NCBI GenBank assembly: GCA_029582155.1
Contig: CM055908.1
Location: forward strand, 17,669,906-17,733,905
Source: Panopea generosa
Taxonomy: Eukaryota > Mollusca > Bivalvia > Adapedonta > Hiatellidae
Direction: 5' to 3'
Length of the DNA stretch: 64,000 bases
The notes below the pieces were generated by a model. It was not told the origin of the DNA, ran no database searches, and saw only the letters and a list, made by a program, of their open reading frames with translations. Position numbers and translations under genes: made by a program. Numbering within the stretch: position 1 is the first letter of the stretch; each line of letters opens with the position of its first letter. Below are positions 47,720-60,834 of the stretch, one piece after another.

Positions 47720-48590
47720 CATCAAGCATTAGGCGTACTGTACTGGCTTTCAATAATCGCTTATTGTGATACAAATAACACATTCTAAGTGTGGCCATCA
47801 TCACGTGTATTGTACCAATATTGGAAATCAGATAAATGTTAATTTTTACTGGGAAAATCCCATCAAATCGTTATCTGTTTATCTTTGTCAGTACAACAAA
47901 TATCAAAAGGTCGCTCTGATTAACGCTGATGTGGTTTACGTATATATTCATATATAACGAAATGGTCGCTATGGCAATTTTGACTTGAAGTTGGTAAATC
48001 AACACGAACAATGTTTCCATTACTGTTACACGATTTTACATAAAAACACTTGAAGTCATATTTAAATGAAATAGGTCAACTCGATTGGATACATAATAGG
48101 CTCGCATATTTTACAGGAAACTATGACTAACGCATCTGTTTAACACACACATGGTATAGATCCCTGCATCAATTAAAGTACATACCTCATGTGTCCATAT
48201 AAACAACGTAAAATGTTATAAATTTGTTATATTTTGCGTGTATTTCGAAAAATTAATGTCCTAGTTCGACCGACCCGATACGATGTATGGTAAACATAAT
48301 GTCGTTCGATTCTTAAAGTTTGAAAAAAAAAATCATATTCTTCTGTTTTTAAATGTGAATCTATGTTAAAAAATATATTTATATTCTAAATCGGCATAAA
48401 TCTGGCTTAAATTCCATATTACTATTACCTAGCAGAGCTATTATTGGAATACACCTCAGACGTACAGCTTTATTAATACATGTGTATCACATCTCGTTCT
48501 GGAATTACAATGTATTTTAAACCTGATATCATATAATCGCCATCTTACTCTGTTTTCTTCGTCTGGCATGAATAAGATGTTCATATGTTA
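47720..48590. other. No recognisable feature
   Basis: Nothing supported. Confidence 0.35.
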
Positions 48591-48594
48591 ATCT

Positions 48595-49046
48595 CACTAC
48601 ACAATTACGCCCCCTTTTTCCCACGGTAACATGATTCTTACGCTTAAAACTGAACAAGGCCTATGTAATTTGGTTTTGAAATATTTTCAAAATGGTTCAT
48701 AGAAGTTGTGATTTTTTTGCTGCAGATGAGTAGAACAAAAGATGGTTTAGCATATACTGCAAAAAGATGTCATTGGTGTTAAAAAAGTGACTTTTATAGG
48801 ATTTCAACATATGCATGTATATTGAGCATTTGAGGACTTCTCAAAAAAATCTCAGGGTGTCACTACACCCTCTTTAAAAAAAACACAACGTGGTCAACCT
48901 ACCAGTTATTGTGCATTTTTTTGTGGGTTTACATTCCTGCTATGAAAAAAAAAATTCAAAAAGATTTTTATGTGATTTTTTTTTTACAAGGGAAATCCTA
49001 GACCTTATTTTACATCGAACAAAGAACAAAATTCAACAGTGTAGTG
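48595..49046 (-). mobile_element. MITE-like element with CACTAC-type ends, copy B (inverted)
   Basis: It starts CACTACACAATTACGCCCCC and ends AACAGTGTAGTG. Its reverse complement aligns along the whole length with 31615-32068, with similar size (452 vs 454 bp). The open frames in and next to it (48890-49072) are not conserved in copy A. Confidence 0.75.
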
Positions 49047-49049
49047 GGA

Positions 49050-49680
49050 CTATTAGGAACAATTGCAATTAACGTAAGAAAGGCATTTTTCTAAATCACC
49101 TAAGAACAGACGGTAAATGTGATTATTCCAATAGACTAGATAATGATAAACGTTTCGTTTTTGCAATACAGTTGTGACAGTTATCTTAGATATATACATT
49201 TCCAATCTACGAGATATTTCAGCCCGCTTGATAAAAATGTACTACTTTTACGAAAGTAGATTGATTCAAAAGTACAAAATGATTTTCAAATTGATCTATC
49301 TTAGATTCAAATTAAATTTGATAAGATTTCAATATCTGATTGAGATACATGTATAGTAAAAGAAATAAATAAAAAAAAAAACTCATGCAATTGATGTTCA
49401 ATTATATTTTTGTACTTTGTCAATCTAGACTGTTATTTATATTTAATTCTGTTATCACATTGTCTTATATTTATGACATGTAGCACTATTTTTAAGTGTG
49501 TTATCTTCCCCCCACCCAGCCTTTACTTTCTTACAATTTTTTCAGTTCTTTATTTTCTTTATTTCTTTATTTGTTTTATTGCGGTCATACTCAACATTAT
49601 TTTGGTTTTGCTAATGTGAACTCGTAGCACAATCCTATTTCTGTATTATGATATAAATAAAGTATGTTTAAGCGAATGAA
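49050..49680. other. No recognisable feature
   Basis: A pyrimidine-rich open frame at 49410-49619 reflects T-rich sequence. Confidence 0.35.
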
Positions 49681-49686
49681 AATAAT

Positions 49687-49745
49687 ACGCTACATAACAC
49701 TTCCGCTAGCTACATAACACTTCCGGCAGCTACATAACACTAACT
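49687..49745. repeat. About 22-bp repeat, 2.7 copies
   Basis: GCTACATAACACTTCCG(C/G) repeats at the left and decays at the right. Confidence 0.8.
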
Positions 49746-49749
49746 GACA

Positions 49750-50180
49750 CTCTATAACTCTCGCTACATTGGTTATAATTTGTTAAATCATGTATATAGT
49801 ATAAGATAGTGATATTTGCATGACAACGATTATATCATAGTCAAATTTCAATGAATACCACTTTTGTATATTTTATATATATTCTATACCTCCAGCTCAG
49901 GAGTGGTACACGACTCGGCAAAGGACTATTAAAATATGCGGTAATTGTAAGCCACTAACATTTGAACAAAATAAATACGTAAATTTGCAAATGCCTTATT
50001 GTCACCAAAAATAGATAAATTACTTAGTAGATCTGTGGTTAAAGAGAACAACTTCGCTTTGAAAGATCACAAAAATGCGTGACAACCAACAGCGACAAGC
50101 TTCTCTCCAATTGGACCTAATTTTGTTAATGTTTGGAACATTTTATGCACAGTATTACTTGCCATGTATCAATGACACTC
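49750..50180. other. No recognisable feature
   Basis: Nothing supported. Confidence 0.3.
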
Positions 50181-50181
50181 C

Positions 50182-50696
50182 GTCCAACGTATACGTTACA
50201 TAAACGGCTACTACGTAGCATGTTCGGTGTCAACTACACACAATAAACCGGTACTTCCTGTCGTTTTTATGCACATGGTTGGGCAGTGAGGTAAGAAAAT
50301 CCCATTATTTTCATATTAATATTTCGTTTACAAATCAAAGATATAGACGACACGAGCGGCATTGTATAAAAGTTTCAAGCGGGCATGTGTTTTTGAATGG
50401 AACATGGCCGTTTACTCAAACATTCGAGAAAAGTGACGGTTTGAAACACTTTCAGATTGAAAACGCGTCATTTACAGCTCAATTTATTATTTCGGAAGCA
50501 TTTCTGGGACTACTTTTCGTGTTTTATATTTGTTTTATATTCCAATATACTAAATTATTTCTGTAGAAAAGTACAAGTTGAGGTTATAAGGGAGCTAAAC
50601 GTCAAAATTTGCATAATACGTAGCATAAGTAGGTACCTCGTGTATATTACGCTATGTAAGTCGGTGCAACGTGTCATAACAATAACATGAAATAAT
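50182..50696 (+). repeat. About 515-bp dispersed repeat, copy A of an inverted pair
   Basis: Runs from CCAACGTATACGTTACATAA to ATAACATGAAATAATG and matches the reverse complement of 53229-53753 closely throughout. Inside, an open frame encodes GTWPFTQTFEKSDGLKHFQI, aligned in the same frame in copy B (GTWPFPQTFEKNDGLNHFQI). The frame here opens at TTG, not ATG. Terminal inverted repeats are not convincing. The family is unknown to me; it may be a mobile element or a segmental inverted duplication. Confidence 0.75.
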
Positions 50697-50699
50697 GCC

Positions 50700-53225
50700 G
50701 TTGTCGTCAGGTCTGCGTTTGTTGTCTTTACAGTTTGAGATCTCTATTCTCTATATATACTCACTTTATTTGTATTTTCTGGTTTACATTATTTAAAAAA
50801 AACAAACAACTAAAGACGATCCGGAACCGAGTTCGTTCTTCTCGTAAATAACATTATGTATCACTCCTACTAACACGGATGTAAGCGTGTATACATGCTT
50901 TCATTGCATGGGATAAAACCTGAGCATCAGATAAAACGAATGCCATATGAAACTGGCATGTTGTCGGACATAAACATTGGTGTTTCCTTAAAATGAAGTG
51001 CATGGCAATTGTCAACAGTTGACAAACATGCAAAAGACGGACACATTATACTTATATGCCATTCATTATTGAGCCTTTGAAAATGATATTGAATATGCAA
51101 ATAGTGTGACGTGTAAACCCTTCCCGTCTAAACCATTTCCGTCCTGGTCAAAAGCAGTCACAGTCAGAATGGTCTCATTTAGCCGCACATTAATTAATTG
51201 TTCTCCTATAAGGTGTGCTTACGAAACTAGGAATCTGTTCGATAACCCATGTAATCAGGATGCGGGCAGTAGCAGGAGCACTTCGTAGTCGACTAGAAGC
51301 CCTGAGGGTTAACTGTAAAAAACAAATATAATGGATTTAAACTACATTTGATTTTACAAATACAACAACTAACAGCTGTCAGAAGATCGTGCACATAACA
51401 CGTGGAAGCTTGTCTTTTTTTTTATCTTAAACTTGTGTACTTTAAACATTTTTCCTCTTCATGTAAATCCGTCCGTGTGTGCATTGGATTGATAATTAGA
51501 TCAGCGATTTACATTCTGTTCATCACGAAGTAACCATACTTAAACAGCCGATTCTTTAACGGATTCGTTTAGGTGTGTTGAAATGATCAAAGGCTACTGT
51601 CCTTCATTTGACAATTTTAAGATACTTATTGTTTGAATGAGAAATAACACCTGTATTTTATCATTTTCTATTCATCATACTTGATTACTTATTATAATTA
51701 TCTCACTCTTGTTTTAATATTTTCAGATGAAAAATGATAAAAAATGTTTTACTTTCAAATGGCCAATCTAAAAAGAAAAAAAATCTACAGATAAGACCTA
51801 CATCCAAATAAAGTAAAAACACGCACATTTCAAACTCCTGTAAAAATAATAGAAAGAGGAAAGATCTAAGTTCAACGCCTTGCTCTAAAACGTCTAAGAA
51901 AAAAACATGTACATTTTGAATATGGTTCCTGTAATAGTACCGAAGAAATCACCTATTTATCCAATGCTTCTACCCAGATAATAGATGAACGTGAACTGGA
52001 AAACACACATCATATGAATCATAATGTAACTTCTGATTTAGGTTGTAAACTTCTGAATAGTGAAAAAAATGGGAATCCTCTGTGGAGTAGAATACTGGTC
52101 ATACGCATTACCGCAAGTCTAAAACTTTGTCACATATTGAGATTTTGTTATTATACGGGTATTCGCGGTAATAGATTTTTTAACTTGAGTTTAATCATAT
52201 TTTATTGCATTTATAATTGCAGCAATGGGGTTGGGCCACAAGTTCTCACAACATTAGTTGCGGCCCTTCCCCTAAAATATTACAAATAATTGAAGAAGAA
52301 TAAAACAACATGACATGGCATAACACATGATAAAGGGTTAATACAAAATGAAAAGAGACGCACCACAGTGTGTACACAGTTCCATCAGTTAATACCAATT
52401 GAAATAATATAGAAAAATTATTTCTTAAAAAATCAGTAATATCAATTCCATTCAGTTCTTATAAGGTTAAAAAAAAAAGAAGACTGGAAAAGAAATAGGA
52501 ATGCAATAGATGCATTTAGACACTATGCAGACTTGTAACACAACAATAAAAAAAGATTAACCCGGTATGATCTACATTGTTGTCATTAAAGTAACTGTTT
52601 ACATATTCTAGATATATATCAATATTGATTATGAATAATAACGTCAACATTATTTCCATGACGTTTGACTTCCTATGACAAGGTCAGAGTAAAAATTATA
52701 TCTAAAGTGTTTTGATTGAACAGACAATATGTGGGAAGATAAACAGTTGTAAATTCTAGTACATTATTTCAGTATGTGCCTTGGAATGTCAATTTCCTCA
52801 TATCTTGGGCGTTAAACACGCATTAAAAATAAAAGGATATTTTGCAATGACGGCCATCATCGAGAGTCCCTTTGGCTGAGATTGTTTTCTGTCCAACTTG
52901 GATAGCCTACATATGATATATTCTCATAATCTTCGACTTTTAACAGCTAAAGGAAAGATTGATATTACTTTGTTAAATATTAGGCTTTAATTTATGCCAT
53001 CGGGGCCCAATGGACGAATAGTACAATGTAAGTAGTGTACATGTATTACACGAAGAATAGGTAGCCTAATGGTAATCGGGTCTGAAACAGCTGCGATATG
53101 TCGTACAACATAGTGAGGTGGATATTAATGTTCTAAATCGAAAAAAAAAACACACTTCACTTGTTTAGTGTTAACAACAATATAACTTAAAAACTAATAA
53201 AAAAACCCTCAAATAGTTGGATAGT
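50700..53225. other. Unassigned spacer between the inverted repeat pair
   Basis: 2.5 kb without recognisable motif. Short open frames at 51106-51288 and 52014-52289 match nothing I know. Confidence 0.4.
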
Positions 53226-53228
53226 ATC

Positions 53229-53753
53229 ATTATTTCATGTTATTTAAATACCGTTAATTGAAACAATGACTCGACTTATGTAGCGTACAATATACGAGGC
53301 ACCTACTTATGCTACGTGCTAAGCAAATTTTGGCGTTTAGGAAATCTTATAATGTCAACTCGTATGTTTTTACAGACATAATTTGGTTTATTCATACATA
53401 AAACAAATGTAAAACCCATAAAATAGTTCAGAAATGCTTCCGAAGTAATAAATTGAGCTATAAATGACGTGTTTTCAATCTGAAAGTGGTTCAAACCGTC
53501 ATTTTTCTCGAATGTTTGAGGAAACGGCCATGTCCCCAATAAAAAAACACATGCCCGCTTGACACTTTAATACAATGCCGCTCGTATCGGCTTTATCTTT
53601 GATTTGTAATCGAAATATTAATATGAAAATAATGGGATTTTCTTACCTCACGGCCAAACCACGTGCATAAAAACAACAGGAAGTACCGGTTTATTGTGTG
53701 TAGTTGACACCGAACACGCGACGTAGTAGCCGTTTATGTAACGTATACGTTGG
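53229..53753 (-). repeat. About 525-bp dispersed repeat, copy B (inverted)
   Basis: The reverse complement of copy A: CCAACGTATACGTTACATAA at the right end, ACAATAAACCGGTACTTCCTG, GAAACCGT-region frame, and CATTATTTCATGTTATTT at the left end. The minus-strand frame at 53312-53539 starts with ATG just before GTWPF and differs from copy A mostly by single substitutions. Confidence 0.75.
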
Positions 53754-53934
53754 ATAGGGTGAATGACGTATATTTGTTTGTAGTTAAGATAAATATACAT
53801 GGGCCATGTTAGGCTTAATACAAGAATAAAACTATTTAAACTATAATTACACAACAATCATAGTAATCGGATTAACAGGGTTATAAGTCACAATCAATTA
53901 GTACAATATATAATAATTTAAGAGATTAAATACT

Positions 53935-54045
53935 TATGGTAGGTCGGTGGTTCTACTCAGTTTGATTCAATCTGACGTCTCCCTCCAACAATAAAACCGG
54001 ATATGCCATATATAATCTGAAATGGATGGGAAATGGCAATAATCG
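53935..54045 (+). mobile_element. SINE family 1, 3' fragment
   Basis: GTCGGTGGTTCTACTCAGTT, TCCCTCCAACAATAAAACCGG, ATATGCCATATATAATCTGA and GGGAAATGGC follow the family body. The head and first half are missing. Confidence 0.85.
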
Positions 54046-54049
54046 TATT

Positions 54050-54480
54050 TAAACAAGTTTAACATTGTGCTCATTTAAAATGTATACTGATTAAGGACGC
54101 GGATTTGCCGATTTCCCCTCTTGTTTTCATGAAGCCTGTCCTATATATTTATGTTGTATTGGTGGGCATATTCTTCGGATTCTGTTATCTGTAGGGCATG
54201 AACTGTTTACAGAAATATCTTAATTGACATATCACTTATTTTTCTCTTTTTCAATAAGAATCTCGTTGGATGCTTTGTTTCCCGTTCAACTTGATGGTTA
54301 GTGTCCGTTAGTGACTTGAGATTTTGTAGGGATTCTGATACAATATTCTTCCATATGCTTAAAGCATATTGTAGAGTAGCATTACTAACTCAGAATAAAG
54401 GTAAACACCTTGCAATCATTAGCAATTCATCCAACGTCGACTGTATCAGGGAACATGCAAAGTGTGAGTAGTTCTTTCAC
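54050..54480. other. No recognisable feature
   Basis: Nothing supported. Confidence 0.3.
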
Positions 54481-55680
54481 ATATATATACTGCCCGACGT
54501 CATTATTCTTAAAGTAACAGAGTGGTTGTCTCATCTATATATTGCACGTTATTATTATTGCCAAAGTGTGAGATGGGTTCATCACAAATATATTGCCTGA
54601 CGTCAATATTCCCAAACTGTGAGGGTGGGTCTCTTACTAATATACAGTCCTACGTCAATATTCCCAAAGTATGAAAGTGGTTCTCTCACCTATATACAAT
54701 CAGACGTCAATATTCCAAAAGTATGACAGTGGGTCTCTCACCTATATATTGGCCAACACCATTATTCCCAATGCATGAGAGTGGGCCTCTTACTTATATA
54801 TTGGTCAGCGCCAATATTCTTAAAGCATGAGAGCGGGCCTCTCATCTATATATTGGCCAAAACAATATTCCCAAAGCATGAGTGTGGGCAACCTCTTACC
54901 TATATATTGGCCGACGCCACTTTTCCCAAAGCATGAGAGTAGGCCTCTTACATATATATATATCCCGACGTCATTATTCCTAAAGCATGAGAGTGGGTCA
55001 TTCACCTATATATTGCCTGACGCCAATATTCCCAAAGCATGAGATTGGACCGCTCCCCTATAAATTGGTCAAAGCCAGTATTCCAAAAGCATGAGAGTGG
55101 ACCTCTCACCTATATACTGCCCGACGTCATTATTTCCAAAGTATGAGAGTAGGTCTCTCACCTATATACTGTCCAACGTCATTATTCACAAAGCATGAGA
55201 GTGGCCCAACGTCATTATTCCCAAAACATGAGAGTGGCCCAACGTCATTATTCCCAAAACATGAGAGCGGGTCCCTCACCTATATATTGCCCAACGTCAT
55301 TATTCCCAAAGCATGAGAGCGGGTCCCTCACCTATATATTGCCCAACGTCATTATTCCCAAAGCATGAGAGCGGGTCCCTCACCTATATATTTCCCAACG
55401 TCATTATTCCCAAAACATGAGAGTGGCCCAACGTCATTATTCCCAAAACATGAGAGCGGGTCCCTCACCTATATTTTGCCCAACGTCATTATTCCCAAAA
55501 CATGAGAGTGGCCCAACATCATTATTCCCAAAGCATAAGAGCGGGTCTCCCACCTATTGCCCAACGTCATTATTCCGAAAGTATGAGAGCGGGTCTCTCA
55601 CCTATATATTGCCCGACGTCATTATTCTCAAAGTACGAGAGCGAGTCTCTCAACCTGGCCGACGTCATTATTCTTCCAGA
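54481..55680. repeat. 52-bp minisatellite with 33-bp deletion units, about 23 copies
   Basis: The unit is CGTCATTATTCCCAAAGCAT, GAGAGCGGGTCCCTCACC, TATATATTGCCCAA. At about 55195-55260, 55405-55440 and 55490-55520 shorter 33-bp units lack the same 19-bp TCACCTATATATTG-containing segment. Homogeneity rises towards the centre (55260-55400). Open frames on both strands are by-products. Confidence 0.96.
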
Positions 55681-55684
55681 ATCA

Positions 55685-56340
55685 CAATTATAACCAATCT
55701 GAGAAAAGCGAAAGTTTCTATTTGATACGCCTTCACGTTGATTATAACAGTATGGAAAACGTTCTTAAGTTTTCATCATGTCATGTCTGTAGGCGAAATG
55801 ATGTTCTATATCTCGTTTAATTCTGACAAATCTGTAAATTGTATAGCTATCAACTGCTTCGTCAGAGAGCACATCAGAAGGTATAAATGTTTAGTGGACT
55901 CTGATTAGGCAAATATTGTTATACAAAAATAGGTTCGTTTCTGTGCTATAGGATTTAATTTGCAAAGAAACACAAAATAATGTGACATTCGCCATTGGCA
56001 TATATATTGTTCAACATGATCTTATTTTGCATTTATAATTTAATAATTTAACGTAAAGAGAATAAGAACAAGAAGCCTCATCGATTAGTTAAATTAAGTA
56101 TTATTGAACTGATAGTACAAAAGAAATTCATTGAATATAAAAAGGCAACATTTTTAAATCGCCCTCGTCCACCACCAACCCTCCCCCCCCCAAAAAAAAA
56201 AGAAAAAAAAAAGAAGACGAAACCAATAACAATACAAAACAGCAAAATATATAAAAAAAAAAAAAACTACATGGTATTTTAACAACATATTTTTTTAGAA
56301 AACAAATCAATCACTAGTAATACGGATTTAATATGAGATA
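55685..56340. other. Homopolymer-rich DNA
   Basis: C9-A10 and A-rich tracts near 56180-56270; otherwise nothing. Confidence 0.5.
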
Positions 56341-56346
56341 CAGAAA

Positions 56347-56432
56347 AGAACAGAACAGAACAGAACAGAACAGAACAGAACAGAACAGAACAGAACAGAA
56401 CAGAACAGAACAGAACAGAACAGAACAGAACA
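56347..56432. repeat. (AACAG)n pentanucleotide repeat, about 17 copies
   Basis: Uninterrupted GAACA/CAGAA units. Confidence 0.97.
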
Positions 56433-56790
56433 ATATTTTACTTCCAACGACAACCAAAATCCCGTATGTTCTTATTCCCTCCTCACTTCCAAACACGATT
56501 AGTTAGAGCCGTATACATTGACAAAGCTTTATCATTTGGATTTATGAAGTTGCATAATATTGTGCATATAGTTTGGTGTTATAAATAAGCCTAGTAAACG
56601 TATGACACACTATGTTAAGTGTTTTGATAATGAATTCAAAGATTGTATTCATAGCGATGACAGTGCATGTTTCTTGTACCTATATATTTAGTGATATTCG
56701 TAAAGACATAGTACATTAAATTCCGTTTTCAAAGCATGATGTATCATTTGATTAACAAATAATACATTTCAGTAGACAAAATAGAATGGA
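56433..56790. other. No recognisable feature
   Basis: Nothing supported. Confidence 0.3.
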
Positions 56791-56794
56791 ATGG

Positions 56795-56994
56795 AACTCC
56801 CTCTGGGTCCCACTCCCGCACACGGCCTATTTAGAACTCCCTCTGGTTCCCGCTCCCGCACACGGCCTATCTAGACCTCCCTCTGGTTCCCGCTCCTGCA
56901 CACGGCCTATCTAGACCTCCCTGTGGTTCCCGCTCCCGCACACGACCTATTTAGAACTCCCTCTGGTTCCCGCTCCAGCACACGGCCTATTTAG
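56795..56994. repeat. 40-bp tandem repeat, exactly 5 copies
   Basis: AACTCCCTCTGGTTCCCGCT followed by CCCGCACACGGCCTATTTAG. It is notably GC-rich compared with its surroundings. Confidence 0.95.
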
Positions 56995-56999
56995 GCAAT

Positions 57000-57540
57000 G
57001 CATTTATTAGTTGATGATGCATGTCAGTGAATATATATTTGTTATTGACTTATTTGATTTAATATTTGATAGCTGGCAAAATTATCCGTTTAAATCAATG
57101 AGCGCAACGAAGAAAGAAAACAAGCATATTGAGTTTTATTCCTTCTGTAAATGAGAAAAAATGTAATATGCAATACCACCCATGTCCACACATGTGTAAG
57201 CAATATTCTGTTTTCGTGCTAAATGAACTTTAAGGAGACATAGAACAAGAAATATCTGTCTCATTTTGCAATACAAGCCTTACGTCAGTAATTGTATAAA
57301 ACTGCTGTAAAACTGCTGTCAATAGCATTATTTGTAAATTAATATACGATAAGGAACAATTAAAAAATGCTGACATGAAATTTATCAAAATGTGTTATAT
57401 TAATTTGCTGCTTTTTGATACGTCGTCAATAATTGTCATTGTCATGGAGACAGTTATTGAAATTTCATTATGGTAAGCAATATGGAGAAAAGCAGTTATC
57501 ATCTACACAAAATCTCATTAACTTTATAACAGTATAGTCT
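57000..57540. other. No recognisable feature
   Basis: Nothing supported. Confidence 0.35.
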
Positions 57541-60440
57541 CTGGAATATCAACACAAAAAGTTTTTTATAATATTATATTTACTGGAATATTTATATGTA
57601 TAAACCGTCATTTAAAACAGTATATTCACTTGAATATCTACACAAACGATTATTTATGATAGTATATTCACTTGAATATCAACAAAAAATATTTAAAATA
57701 TTATTTTCAATGGAATATTTATATGCATAAACCGTCATTTAAAACAGTATATTCACTTGAATATCTACACAAACGATTATTTATGATAGTATATTCACTT
57801 GAATATCAACAAAAAATATTTAAAATATTATTTTCAATGGAATATTTATATGCATAAACCGTCATTTAAAACAGTATATTCACTTGAATATCTACACAAA
57901 CGATTATTTATGATAGAATATTCACTTGAATATCAACAAAAAATATTTAAAATATCATTTTCAATGGAATATCCACACAAACTATCATTTATAATAGTAT
58001 ATTCACTGGAATATCTACACAAACAGTTATTTATGATAATATATTCAATGGAATATCAACACAAACTGTTATTTGTAATAGTATACTCACTGGAATATCT
58101 ACAAAAACTGTCATTTATAATAGTATATCCACTGATATATCAACACAAACTCTCATTTGTAATAGTATATTCAATATAATATCAACACAAACTATCATTT
58201 GTAATAGTATATTCACTGGAATATCTACGCAAACTATCATTTATAATAGTATATTCACTGGAATATCTACACAAGCTGTTATTTATGATAATATATTCAA
58301 TGGAATATCAACACAAACTGTCATTTATAATAGTAAATTCACTGGAATATCTACAAACTGTCATTTATAATAGTATATCCACTGGATTATCAATACAAAC
58401 TATCATTTGTAATAGTATATTCACTGGAATATCTATACAAACTATAATTTATAATAGTATATTAACTGAAATATCTACACAAACAGTTATTTATGATAAT
58501 ATATTTAATGGAATATCAACACAAACTGTCATTTATAAAAGTACATGTATATTTAGTCGAATATCAACACAAACTGTCATTTGTAATAGTATATTCAATA
58601 GAATATCAACACAAACTATCATCTGTAATAGTATATTCACTGGAATATCTGCACAAACTGTCATTTATAATAATATATTGACTGGAATATCTACATACAC
58701 AAACTGTCATTTCACAGTAATATCTACACACACTGACATTTATAATAGTATATTCACTTGAATATCAACACAAACTATCATTAATTATAGTATATTCACT
58801 GGAATATCTACACAAACAGTCATTTATAATGGTACATTCAATGGAATATCTACACAAACAGTTATTTATGATAAAATATTCAATGGAATATCAACACAAA
58901 CTTTCATTTATAATAGTACATGTATATTCACTCGAATATCAACACAAACTGTCATTTGTAATAGTATATTCACTGGAAAATCTACACCAGCTGTCATTTA
59001 TAATAGAACATTCACTGGAATATCAACACAAACAGTTATTTATAATAATATATTCACTGGAATATCTACACAAACAGTTATTTATGATAATATATTCAAT
59101 GGAATATCAACACAAACTGTCATTTATAATAGTATATGTATATACACTCGAATATCAACACAAACTGTCATTTGTAATAGTATATTCAATAGAATATTAA
59201 CACAAACTATCATTGTTATAGTATATTCACTGGAATATCTACACAAACTGTCATTTATAATAATATATTGACTGGAATATCTACATACACAAACTGTCAT
59301 TTCACAGTAATATCTACACAAATTGTCATTTATAATAGTATATTCACTGGAATATCAACACAAACTGTCAATTAAAATAATATATTCACTGGAATATCTA
59401 CACAAACAGTCATTTATAATATTTTATTCACTGGAATATCAACACAAACTGTCATTTTTAATAGTACATGTATATTCACTCGAATGTCAACACAAACTGT
59501 CCTTTGTTATAGTATATTCACTGGAATATCTACACAAACTGTCATTTATAATAGAACATTCACTGGAATATCTACACCAACTGTCATTTAGAATAGTATA
59601 TTCACTGAAATATCAACATAAACTGTCATTTATAATAGTTTATTAACTGGAATATCAACACAAACTGTCATTTATAATAGTATATTCACTGGTATATCTA
59701 CACAAACTGTCATTTATAATAGTTTATTCACTTGAATATCAACACAAACTGTGATTTATAATAGTATATCCACTGGAATATCAACACAAACTCTCATTTT
59801 AATAGTATATCCACTGGAATATCTGCACAAACTGTCATTTATAATAATATATTGACTGGAATATCTACATAAAGAAACTGTCATTTCACAGTAATATCTA
59901 CACAAACTGTCATTTATAATAGTATATTCATTGGAACATCAACACAAACTGTTACATTTAGTAATATATTCACTGGAATATCAACACAAACTGTCATTTA
60001 TAATAATGTATTCACTGGAATATCTACACAAACAGTCATTTTTAATATTTTATTCACTGGAATATCTACACCAACTGTCATTTGTAATTGTACATTCACT
60101 GGAATATCTACACCAACTGTCATTTATAATAGTTTATTAACTGGAATATCAACATAAACTGTCATTTATAATAGTGTATATAATTATGTATCTACATACA
60201 CAAACTGTCATTTCACAGCAATATCTACACAATCTGTCATTTATAATAGTGTATTCACTGGCATATCAACACAAACTCTCATTTATGATAGTATATTCAC
60301 TGCAATATCTACACAAACAGTCAATTACAATATTTTATTCAATGGAATATCTATACCAACTGTCATTTATGATAGTATATTAACTGGAATATCTGCACCA
60401 ACTGTCATTTATTATAGTATATTCACTGGAATATTCTTTT
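57541..60440. repeat. 42-bp satellite array, about 69 copies
   Basis: The unit is TATATTCACTGGAATATCTA, CACAAACTGTCATTTATAATAG. Since 42 is divisible by 3, one frame stays open over many units and gives a 14-residue YSLEYQHKLSFIIV-type repeat. The start shows a 127-bp higher-order unit (ATGCATAAACCG-type at about 57596, 57723, 57850). Variants with CATACACAAACTG and TTTCACAG recur near 58690, 59290, 59870 and 60190, indicating longer-range duplication. Confidence 0.97.
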
Positions 60441-60564
60441 ATAGGCACTCATTAGTTATTGTAACTTGGTCTGAACTATGTTTTGAAGCGTATACTATGT
60501 TTAAGTAGTGACAATTACAGTTTAATGTAATAATGTAAGAATAAAATATATATAGAAAGTTGAA
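60441..60564. other. Non-repeat interruption of the 42-bp array
   Basis: About 125 bp unrelated to the unit, with ATTAGTTATTGTAACTTGG and a TAGTGACAATTACAG-containing segment, after which the array resumes. Confidence 0.8.
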
Positions 60565-60830
60565 ACAATATCTACATACACAAACTGTCATTTCACTGGA
60601 ATATCTACACAAACTGTCATTTATAATAGTTTATTCACTGAAATATCTACACAAACTGTCATTTATAATAGTGTATTCACTATAATATCTACACAAACTG
60701 TCATTTATAATAGTTTATTCATTGAAATATCTACACAAACTGTCATTTATAATAGTATATTCACTTGACTATCTACACAGACTCTCATTTATGAGAGTAT
60801 ATTCACTGATATACCAGCCATAAAAGCAGA
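60565..60830. repeat. 42-bp satellite array, second block, about 6 copies
   Basis: The same unit as 57541-60440 resumes with CTACATACACAAACTGTCAT and ends in degraded units. Confidence 0.95.
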
Positions 60831-60834
60831 TATA

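Noticed and set aside
56314-56496. Open frame rich in CSVLF repeats on the minus strand
   Set aside because: Translation of the AACAG pentanucleotide repeat.
57541-60440. Gene for a 14-residue-repeat protein
   Set aside because: The open frames break repeatedly at unit-length changes and stops, and units show no sign of coding constraint by eye. Period divisibility by three explains the open frames.
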